Assembly (NCBI GenBank): GCA_934675115.1
Contig: CAKUPH010000076.1
Span: 1 to 9,975 of the forward strand
Direction of reading: 5' to 3'
Origin: an uncultured Oscillospiraceae bacterium
GTDB taxonomy: Bacteria > Bacillota > Clostridia > Oscillospirales > Oscillospiraceae
DNA length: 9,975 nt
Shown: positions 1-4,980 of the stretch, piece after piece
Position numbering within the stretch: the stretch's first letter is position 1
Layout of the letters: every line of letters starts with the position of its first letter
Translations under genes and position numbers: made by a program
The notes under the pieces: generated by a model
The model's input: the letters and a program-made list of their open reading frames with translations, nothing else
Database searches by the model: none
What the model was told of the DNA's origin: nothing

Positions 1-123
1 CCCGTAACAATGACCTTCACTTACCCGACGCCCACCACCATTGATGTGTTCTACACCAATGCAGAAGGTTCTCTTGTTACGCCGGAAAAGCTGTCCTTTG
101 GAAAGGGGTACTCTGTTCCTTGA
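1..123 (+). pseudogene. 3' end of an unidentified open frame (possible surface-protein fragment)
   Basis: Frame 1 is open from the window edge to a TGA at 121-123 and encodes 40 residues ending in GKGYSVP. The fragment is rich in Thr, Val, Tyr and Pro. Its pattern (IDVFYTNAEG, then a Gly-Lys-Gly-Tyr turn) is loosely like the beta-rich repeats of MucBP-type surface proteins, but I do not recognise the family and would not assign one. The stop falls where an oppositely oriented gene begins to overlap, so it may have been created by a deletion that joined two unrelated pieces. The true start lies outside the window. It could also be a chance open frame. Confidence 0.3.
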
Positions 124-349
124 CGGTGCACACCCATTCGCCGGGCGAGACTGTATAACTGATTCCGTCAATACGGCGGTATGAGGTGCGGAAGTTTGCA
201 TAGCTGCAAAGTACAGTAAAATGAAAAAGGCCGGAGCCTCCGCTTATGCGGATGCTCCGGTCGCTGATCAGTTTGTGGATGAACTCACGATAAATCCGGC
301 ATCGTGGGTAATCTACCACTTGTTTAATTTGAAGTTGGTATTCTGGCAT
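77..349 (-). pseudogene. Truncated minus-strand gene, N-terminal part of a conserved mobile-element protein
   Basis: A 90-codon frame starts at the ATG at 349-347. It is preceded by a perfect AGGAGG (356-361 on the plus strand) six bases away and by a promoter-like pair (419-446), so the start is real. The N-terminal part (MPEYQLQIKQVVDYPRCRIY, then a segment with FTVLCSYANFRTSYRRIDG and SPGEWVC) reads like a conserved protein that I recall from conjugative elements of Clostridia. Those proteins are much longer and continue past the GEWVC segment. I cannot name the family or verify this here. After about residue 75 the sequence turns into KEQSTPFQRTAFPA and stops, in DNA that is also the end of an opposing open frame. 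This fits a deletion that removed the C-terminal portion. No function is assigned; DNA-binding or replication roles are only a guess from context. Confidence 0.55.
224..260 (-). terminator. Terminator-like hairpin inside the truncated gene
   Basis: On the plus strand CCGGAGC (231-237) and TCCGC (239-243) pair with GCGGA (248-252) and GCTCCGG (254-260) around a TTAT loop, giving a 12-bp stem with one mismatch. Read on the minus strand, the stem is followed after two bases by five T residues (224-228). It has the form of an intrinsic terminator but lies within the coding frame of the 77-349 gene. It may act as an attenuator or may be fortuitous. Confidence 0.4.
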
Positions 350-397
350 AGTGAACCTCCTAGTTTTTTATGAAGACAAGTAGTTCATTGAAAAATG

Positions 398-426
398 TTG
401 ACTTGAATAACTGATGGGTTTATACT
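398..426 (+). promoter_or_regulatory. Sigma-A-type promoter, plus strand
   Basis: TTGACT (398-403) and TATACT (421-426) are separated by exactly 17 bases, which is near consensus. Transcription would start near 433 and run toward ktrB. No convincing gene follows for 450 bases, so it is either an orphan promoter of the decayed element or the source of a long ktrB leader. Confidence 0.6.
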
Positions 427-446
427 CATATTTGTATGAGCTGCAA
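419..446 (-). promoter_or_regulatory. Minus-strand promoter of the truncated gene
   Basis: On the minus strand TTGCAG (446-441 read backward) is followed after 16 bases by TATAAA (424-419). It would start transcription near 412 and give a leader of about 60 nt to the ATG at 349. It overlaps the plus-strand promoter, so the two are unlikely to fire together freely. Confidence 0.45.
425..440. promoter_or_regulatory. Palindrome CTCATA-TTTG-TATGAG, candidate operator
   Basis: A perfect inverted repeat with 6-bp arms and a 4-bp centre fills exactly the 16-base spacer of the minus-strand promoter. It also overlaps the -10 element and start point of the plus-strand promoter. A repressor bound here could shut both promoters. 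No regulator gene is visible in the window. A second small repeat, CTGC-AAATAA-GCAG, follows at 441-454. Confidence 0.4.
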
Positions 447-823
447 ATAAGCAGTTTGTGCATTGCTGGTTTCCGCAGTTTTAGCATCGATACCTTATAA
501 TATAGGCTAAAAGCGATAAAGAAACAGTATCAGGGATGTTCTTCATGGCTCTACAATGTGCCAGCCCTTTTTGTGGAAGATTTATACAATTTTTGACATT
601 TTGGAGCTGACACACTTTTTCTCAAAAAAATACGCCTACAAACAACTACAATTTTTATACAACTTTTCGAGTGAAGCGGACGGCCCAATAGGACACAAGA
701 CGGATGATAAATAGTTTCAAAAACCCAGCAATTATGCGGATTTTGCGCACTACGGAGCGGTATGAGGCGGGATGGAGAGAGCAAAATTTTATTCCCGACG
801 ATGAAGCCTTTGGACTAACCATG
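427..823. other. AT-rich stretch without a convincing gene
   Basis: About 400 bases lie between the divergent promoters and the hairpin before ktrB. Open frames exist on the plus strand (556-714, 52 codons; 704-868, 54 codons), but neither has a good ribosome binding site and the second reads through the hairpin. The stretch carries a TATAAT at 496-501 without a matching -35, three TACAAYTTTT decamers (585-594, 647-656, 658-667) and TTTTT-CTC-AAAAAAA (616-630). I see no tRNA, no riboswitch core and no CRISPR repeat. The codons at 734-817 (frame of MRILRTTERYEAGWREQNF) look somewhat gene-like and may be a relic of a lost 3' end. Confidence 0.5.
585..667. repeat. Three TACAAYTTTT decamers
   Basis: TACAATTTTT occurs at 585-594 and 647-656, and TACAACTTTT at 658-667. 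The last two are 11 bases apart, about one helical turn. A T5-CTC-A7 motif (616-630) lies between the first and second copies. Iterated short sites near the end of an element are often protein-binding sites, for example for an integrase, but base composition alone could produce some of this. Confidence 0.3.
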
Positions 824-860
824 AAAAGCATACCGGCAGTTTCCCTGCCGGTATGCTTTT
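824..860. terminator. Perfect 16-bp inverted repeat, bidirectional terminator or attenuator
   Basis: AAAAGCATACCGGCAG (824-839) and CTGCCGGTATGCTTTT (845-860) are exact reverse complements around the loop TTTCC. The A4 and T4 ends give a U-tract of four on either strand, a common intrinsic terminator form though with a short U-tract. It ends 24 bases before the ktrB start, so it either closes a lost upstream plus-strand gene or acts as an attenuator in the ktrB leader. Confidence 0.7.
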
Positions 861-870
861 GCGCGTAAAA

Positions 871-879
871 AGAGGTGAG
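871..879 (+). promoter_or_regulatory. Ribosome binding site that fixes the TTG start of ktrB
   Basis: AGAGGTGAG stands five bases before the TTG at 885-887. There is no ATG or GTG in frame close by; the first downstream ATG, at about residue 47, would cut off the first membrane segment. This supports TTG initiation. Confidence 0.7.
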
Positions 880-884
880 AGCGT

Positions 885-2234
885 TTGAGACACGGGGAAG
901 AGAAGCGGCACCGACTTCAGGCAGCCCAGATCGTGGCCATCTCCTTCGCGGCGGTGATTTTCTGCGGCACGATCCTGCTGCTGCTCCCGGTGTCCTCCGC
1001 CTCGGGGGAGAGCTGCGGGCTGATGACAGCCCTCTTTACAGCCACCTCCGCCACCTGCGTGACGGGGCTGGTGCTGGTGGACACTCTGACGGCGTGGTCC
1101 TTTTTCGGGCAGGCTGTGATCCTGATCATGATCCAGCTGGGCGGTCTTGGCTTTATGACCATCATTTTTCTGCTGTCCCTGCTGGTGCGGCGGAAGCTGT
1201 CCCTCAGTCAGCGGCTCATGATGGTGTCCGCCTTCAACCTCAACGACATGAGCGACGTGACCCGCCTGCTGCACGGCGCTCTACGCACCACCTTTGCCTT
1301 TGAGGGGGCGGGAGCCATTATCCTGACGGCGTGCTTCCTGCCCCGGTACGGGGCGGCGGCCGTCTGGAAGGGAATATTCATTTCCGTCTCTGCCTTCTGC
1401 AACGCGGGCTTCGACCTGCTGGGCCCGGCGGGGATCGGGAGCCTCTCATCCTACGACGGCAATCCCATTGTGCTCATCACCGCCGCCGTGCTCATTACCG
1501 CGGGCGGCCTTGGCTTTTTTGTCTGGGAGGAGATCAAGGAAAAGCGCGCCGTGCGCACCTTGACGCTGTACAGCAAGATCGTGCTGTACATGACGGGGGC
1601 GCTGCTCCTGTTGGGCACGGTGTTCTTCTTTGCCGCCGAGTTCCGGAACGGCGGGACGCTGGGCGAAATGCCCGTGTGGAAGCGCCTGCTCAATGCCTTT
1701 TTCCAGTCGGCGACTCTGCGCACGGCGGGGTTCTACAGCTTTGATCAGAGCGGCATGACCGACGTCTCCATGGTGATGAGCATTCTGCTCATGCTCATCG
1801 GCGGCTCCTCCGGCTCCACGGCGGGCGGCCTGAAGATTGGGACCATCAGCGTCATCCTGCTGGCCACCCGGGCGGGCCTGCGGGGAAGCGAGACGGTGAC
1901 CTTCCGGGGCCGCACCATCCCCCAGCAGAAGGTATTGTCCGCGGTGACGCTGGTACTGTTCGTGCTGCTGATGTTCATCACGGCGTCCATGGCCGTGGCC
2001 CTCATCGACGGCGTGCCCTATCTGGCGGCGGCCTACGAGGCGGCGTCCGCCATGGCCACGGTGGGGCTGACCACGGGTATCACGGCGGGGCTGAGCCGCG
2101 CCACCCACATTCTGCTGATCCTGCTCATGTATCTGGGCCGGGTGGGGGTGCTGTCCTTCTCGCTGGCATTCCTGTCCCAGAGCCGGGGCCGGAGCAAGCT
2201 CAGCTATCCCAAGGCGGACGTTATGATCGGTTAA
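885..2234 (+). CDS. ktrB: Potassium-translocating subunit KtrB (TrkH/KtrB family)
   Basis: This is the membrane pore of a Ktr-type potassium uptake system, which works with a cytoplasmic RCK-domain ring. The 449 residues match the usual KtrB length and are strongly hydrophobic throughout. Four selectivity-filter loops, the hallmark of the family, are visible: TCVTG (57-61), CNAGF (172-176), RTAGF (279-283) and TVGLTTG (392-398), each with the central filter glycine. The segment GGSSGSTAGGLK (306-317) matches the conserved intramembrane gate loop. The start is TTG, supported by the AGAGGTGAG site at 871-879. The gene heads a seven-gene run, with ktrA 40 bases downstream. No promoter is evident in the 24 bases between the upstream hairpin and the start, so control by read-through is possible. 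Ion preference (K+ and Na+ coupling) cannot be read from the sequence. Confidence 0.95.
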   Translation: MRHGEEKRHRLQAAQIVAISFAAVIFCGTILLLLPVSSASGESCGLMTALFTATSATCVTGLVLVDTLTAWSFFGQAVILIMIQLGGLGFMTIIFLLSLLVRRKLSLSQRLMMVSAFNLNDMSDVTRLLHGALRTTFAFEGAGAIILTACFLPRYGAAAVWKGIFISVSAFCNAGFDLLGPAGIGSLSSYDGNPIVLITAAVLITAGGLGFFVWEEIKEKRAVRTLTLYSKIVLYMTGALLLLGTVFFFAAEFRNGGTLGEMPVWKRLLNAFFQSATLRTAGFYSFDQSGMTDVSMVMSILLMLIGGSSGSTAGGLKIGTISVILLATRAGLRGSETVTFRGRTIPQQKVLSAVTLVLFVLLMFITASMAVALIDGVPYLAAAYEAASAMATVGLTTGITAGLSRATHILLILLMYLGRVGVLSFSLAFLSQSRGRSKLSYPKADVMIG

Positions 2235-2274
2235 ACGGAAAATACCGGGCGCGGAAGCGCACAGGAGGGCCGTT

Positions 2275-2922
2275 ATGAAGAATTTTGTGGTCATCGGGCT
2301 GGGGAGGTTTGGCACCGCCGTAGCCAGAGAGCTTTATGAAGTGGGCAACGACGTTCTGGGGCTGGACACCAACAGCGAAAACGTGGAGAATATTGCCGAC
2401 TATGTGACTCACGCTGTCACCGGCGACGGCCGGGACCCGGAGGTGCTTCGGGCACTGGGGGTGGCGGACTATGACTGCGCCGTGGTTGCTGTGGGCAGCG
2501 ACGTGGGCAGCAGCGCCCTCATCACCATGCGGCTGAAGGAGGCCGGGGTGCCTCAGGTGGTGTGTAAGGCCCAGAGTCATGTACACCAGCGGCTACTGGA
2601 AAAGATCGGCGCCGACCGGGTCATCTTCCCGGAGCACGAGATGGGCATCAAGGTGGCTCAGGGGCTGGCCCGCTCCAATATTCTGAATTTTATCGAGCTT
2701 TCGCCGGAGTACGGCCTTGTGGACGTGGACCTGCCCCGGGGCTGGGCGGGCCATACCATCCGGGATCTGGACATTCGGGCGAAGTACAAGGTCAACGTCA
2801 TTGCGGTGCGCCGGGGCAGCGATTTTCACGTCTCTCCCGGGGCGGACTGGATCATGATCGAGGGTGACAAGCTGGTGGTGCTGGGCGCGGACAGCGACAT
2901 CGCGGCGCTGTGCAAGCGATGA
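2275..2922 (+). CDS. ktrA: Potassium uptake regulatory subunit KtrA (RCK domains)
   Basis: This is the cytoplasmic regulatory subunit that forms a ring under KtrB and gates it in response to bound nucleotide; c-di-AMP binding to the RCK_C part is known for the family. The 215 residues hold an N-terminal Rossmann RCK_N domain with GLGRFG (8-13), the acidic residue at the end of strand 2 (LD, 30-31) and GDGRD (50-54). An RCK_C domain runs from about 135 to 215 (GLVDVDLPRGWAGHTIRDLD onward). Start ATG with AGGAGG at 2263-2268, six bases away. The stop overlaps the start of the next gene by ATGA, which suggests translational coupling. The pairing with ktrB confirms the role. Confidence 0.95.
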   Translation: MKNFVVIGLGRFGTAVARELYEVGNDVLGLDTNSENVENIADYVTHAVTGDGRDPEVLRALGVADYDCAVVAVGSDVGSSALITMRLKEAGVPQVVCKAQSHVHQRLLEKIGADRVIFPEHEMGIKVAQGLARSNILNFIELSPEYGLVDVDLPRGWAGHTIRDLDIRAKYKVNVIAVRRGSDFHVSPGADWIMIEGDKLVVLGADSDIAALCKR

Positions 2923-3689
2923 GCCGGGAGCGGATCACCAGCCGGGGCAACCCGCTCATTTCCCGGCTGAGAAAGCTGAAGGGCAGCCGCGCCCTTCGGC
3001 GGGAAGAAGGCGTTTTTCTCTGCGAGGGGCCGAAAATGCTGGAAGAGGCCCTGCGGTGGAACGCGGAGATTGAGCTTGTTCTGTGCGCGGAGGGGACGGC
3101 ACTGCCGCCGCTGCCCGCAGGGACGCGGGTGGTGGAGGTCCCGGCGGATCTGCTGGCCGCCGCAGCGGATACCCAGACGCCCCAGGGCATCGTCTTTCTT
3201 TGTAAGATGGGCAGCCTGGCTCTGCCGGAGCGTCTGCCGGGGCAGCGGTTTCTTGTGCTGGACGGTCTTCAGGACCCGGGAAACGTGGGCACCATCTGGC
3301 GCTCCGCCGACGCCTTTGGGGCGGACGGGCTCATTTTGTGCAATGGCTGCGCCGACCCGTGGGGACCCAAGACCGTGCGGGCCACTATGGGGGCGGTATT
3401 CCGCCTGCCGGTGTGGGAGTGCGGGCTGGACGAGCTGTCAGAGCGGCTGCGCTCCCAGCGGATCCCCCTGTACGCCACCGCCCTCCGGGAGGATACGGAG
3501 GACGTGCGCGTGATCGATCTTTTCCGGGCGGCGGTCGTCATCGGCAGCGAGGGAAAGGGCGTGTCCCGTCAGGCATTGGAATTGTGCGAAAAGACGGTGA
3601 AGATCCCCATGCGCCCCCGGTGCGAGTCGCTGAACGCGGCGGCCGCGGCGGCGGTGGTGCTCTGGGAAATGGCGGGGGAGTCCCTGTAA
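2919..3689 (+). CDS. TrmH/SpoU-family RNA 2'-O-methyltransferase
   Basis: A SPOUT-class enzyme that would use S-adenosylmethionine to methylate the 2'-OH of a ribose in rRNA or tRNA; the exact target cannot be told. The 256 residues start with a substrate-binding domain of the SpoU type (about 5-95, with FLCEGPKMLEEAL at 33-45). The knotted catalytic domain follows with motif 1 LDGLQDPGNVGTIWRS (114-129, including Asn122 and Arg128), motif 2 VIGSEGKGVS (207-216, including Glu211) and motif 3 IPM...ESLNAAAAAA (229-245). I choose the ATG at 2919 because it forms an ATGA overlap with the ktrA stop; a GTG at 2910 would add three residues. No separate Shine-Dalgarno is visible, in keeping with coupling. 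Its place in a potassium-DNA operon is probably incidental. Confidence 0.9.
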   Translation: MSRERITSRGNPLISRLRKLKGSRALRREEGVFLCEGPKMLEEALRWNAEIELVLCAEGTALPPLPAGTRVVEVPADLLAAAADTQTPQGIVFLCKMGSLALPERLPGQRFLVLDGLQDPGNVGTIWRSADAFGADGLILCNGCADPWGPKTVRATMGAVFRLPVWECGLDELSERLRSQRIPLYATALREDTEDVRVIDLFRAAVVIGSEGKGVSRQALELCEKTVKIPMRPRCESLNAAAAAAVVLWEMAGESL

Positions 3690-3718
3690 CGCAAATAAGC
3701 GAATAAGGAGGACGGCAT

Positions 3719-4972
3719 ATGTCCAACCTGAAATACTGGCTCTGGCTCACCCGGCGGAGAGGGCTTCCGGGGCCGGATCAGCTCCGGGTTCTGGAGCATT
3801 TCGGCTCGCCGGAGGGGGCCTATTTCGCCGACGAGGGCGCTTACGCTCTGGTAGAGAGCCTGTCGGAGGGCGCCCGCCGTGCCCTCAATGATAAATCGCT
3901 GACCGAAGCGGACAAAATACTGGGTGACTGCGACCGATTGGGCATCCACATCACCACCATGCAGGACGCGATCTATCCCGAGCGCCTGCGGGCCATCCAT
4001 CAGCCGCCGCTGGTGCTGTACTGGAAGGGCCGGGAGGTGGCCGTGGACGAGGAGGCCGCCATTGCCATCGTAGGCACCCGGGAGGCTACGCCCTACGGCG
4101 TCCGTGCCGCGGGACAGTTGGCGCTGGATCTCACCCGGGCGGGAGCACTTATCGTGTCCGGCATGGCGCAGGGCATCGATGCGGCGGCGGTGCGCGCGGC
4201 GCTGAAGGCCGGCGGGCCGGTGATCTCCGTGCTGGGCGGCGGCATCGACGTCGTCTATCCCAGATTTCATCGGGATCTGTACGCGGACGTGGCTGCGGCG
4301 GGGACGCTCATCTCGGAGTACCCGCCGGGGACGGAGACAAAGGGCACCCACTTCCCGGTGCGCAACCGCATCATCAGCGGACTTTCCGTGGGCGTCGTGG
4401 TGGTGGAGAGCCCCCGGAGCGGCGGAAGTCTCCTGACGGCGGGCCACGCGCTGGATCAGGACCGGGAGGTGTTCGCGGTGCCCGGCCCCATCGACGCAGA
4501 GGACAGCGAGGGGACGAACCGACTCATTCAGGAGGGGGCGGCCAAGCTCATCCTGAACGCGGGCGACGTGATCTGCGAATTTGTGGACCGCTTCCCCAAT
4601 AAATTCGGAAAATACCGTCCCCTGACGGAGGAAGCCCGGGAGCAGCGGCTGGAGGATCACACCCCGCCGAGGCCGGAAAAACCGGCGAAAGCCCCGGCGG
4701 TTGACCGGAAGCCGGAGGAAAAAGCGGTTGACAATCCAGTCGACGTGGAATATATTGACTGGAAGGATTACAAAGAAAAACTGACTGACGACCAGCGGGA
4801 CGTCCTGCTGGCGCTGGAGGACGGCCCCATGGTGGCGGACGATCTGGTGGAGAAGCTCCAGATCCCGGCCCGGCGGGTCCTTGCGGCCCTGACCATTTTG
4901 CAGGTACAGGGGCTTGCGGCGGAGGAGCAGGGCAAGCGCTTCCGCGCCGCGGTCAGATTGAAAATGGAGTAA
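3719..4972 (+). CDS. dprA: DNA-processing protein DprA (Smf)
   Basis: DprA binds incoming single-stranded DNA and loads RecA during natural transformation; it is also widespread in bacteria not known to be competent. The 417 residues have an N-terminal helical region (1-80) and the Rossmann-like DprA domain (about 80-290) with VGTRE (118-122), VSGMAQGID (146-154), LGGGIDVVYP (172-181), SEYPPGT (199-205), FPVRNRIISGLS (212-223) and SGGSLLTAGHAL (234-245). A Pro/Lys/Glu-rich linker (295-350) and a C-terminal winged-helix domain (about 355-414) complete it. In many relatives GID is followed after two residues by Ala-His; here the sequence is GIDAAAV, so that His is absent. AAGGAGG at 3705-3711 precedes the ATG by seven bases. 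The ktrBA-methyltransferase run lies just upstream and topA follows after 8 nt, the latter as in other Firmicutes. Confidence 0.95.
   Translation: MSNLKYWLWLTRRRGLPGPDQLRVLEHFGSPEGAYFADEGAYALVESLSEGARRALNDKSLTEADKILGDCDRLGIHITTMQDAIYPERLRAIHQPPLVLYWKGREVAVDEEAAIAIVGTREATPYGVRAAGQLALDLTRAGALIVSGMAQGIDAAAVRAALKAGGPVISVLGGGIDVVYPRFHRDLYADVAAAGTLISEYPPGTETKGTHFPVRNRIISGLSVGVVVVESPRSGGSLLTAGHALDQDREVFAVPGPIDAEDSEGTNRLIQEGAAKLILNAGDVICEFVDRFPNKFGKYRPLTEEAREQRLEDHTPPRPEKPAKAPAVDRKPEEKAVDNPVDVEYIDWKDYKEKLTDDQRDVLLALEDGPMVADDLVEKLQIPARRVLAALTILQVQGLAAEEQGKRFRAAVRLKME
4728..4756 (+). promoter_or_regulatory. Candidate internal promoter for topA within dprA
   Basis: TTGACA (4728-4733) and TATATT (4751-4756) are spaced by exactly 17 bases. 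They lie in the part of dprA that encodes the flexible linker (about residues 337-346). Transcription would start near 4763 and reach the topA ATG after about 220 bases. It would let topA, trmFO and plsX be expressed apart from ktrBA. Confidence 0.4.
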
Positions 4973-4980
4973 TGCAGCGT

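Larger units (their letters stand above)
1..720. mobile_element. Remnant of an integrated mobile element (inferred)
   Basis: This stretch differs from the rest of the window. It has a truncated gene facing the other way, two abutting gene fragments, a divergent promoter region, an AT-rich non-coding tract and short iterated sequences, followed by an uninterrupted GC-rich housekeeping cluster. No transposase, integrase, relaxase or full inverted terminal repeat is present, so the element type is not identified. The right limit is uncertain and could be anywhere from about 670 to 820. Confidence 0.35.

Noticed and set aside
195..210. TTTGCA-TAGC-TGCAAA palindrome in the truncated gene
   Set aside because: It lies in coding sequence, with short arms and no promoter context; likely chance.
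496..501. Isolated TATAAT
   Set aside because: No -35 element at 16-18 bases upstream and no extended -10; frequent by chance in AT-rich DNA.
556..714. Plus-strand open frame of 52 codons
   Set aside because: No ribosome binding site at a usable distance, and it runs across the decamer and T/A-tract motifs; likely a chance frame.
551..784. Minus-strand open frame of 77 codons in the AT-rich stretch
   Set aside because: No Shine-Dalgarno at its start and no recognisable family; the plus strand is equally open here, so coding cannot be argued.
427..884. c-di-AMP (ydaO-type) riboswitch before ktrB
   Set aside because: Expected because of ktrAB in Bacillus, and CCCAATAGGAC at 684-694 is faintly similar to one part, but the other conserved blocks are missing by eye. 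A covariance search would settle it.
1446..2315. Minus-strand open frame of 289 codons opposite ktrB
   Set aside because: Low-complexity composition typical of antisense frames, and ktrB on the plus strand is certain.
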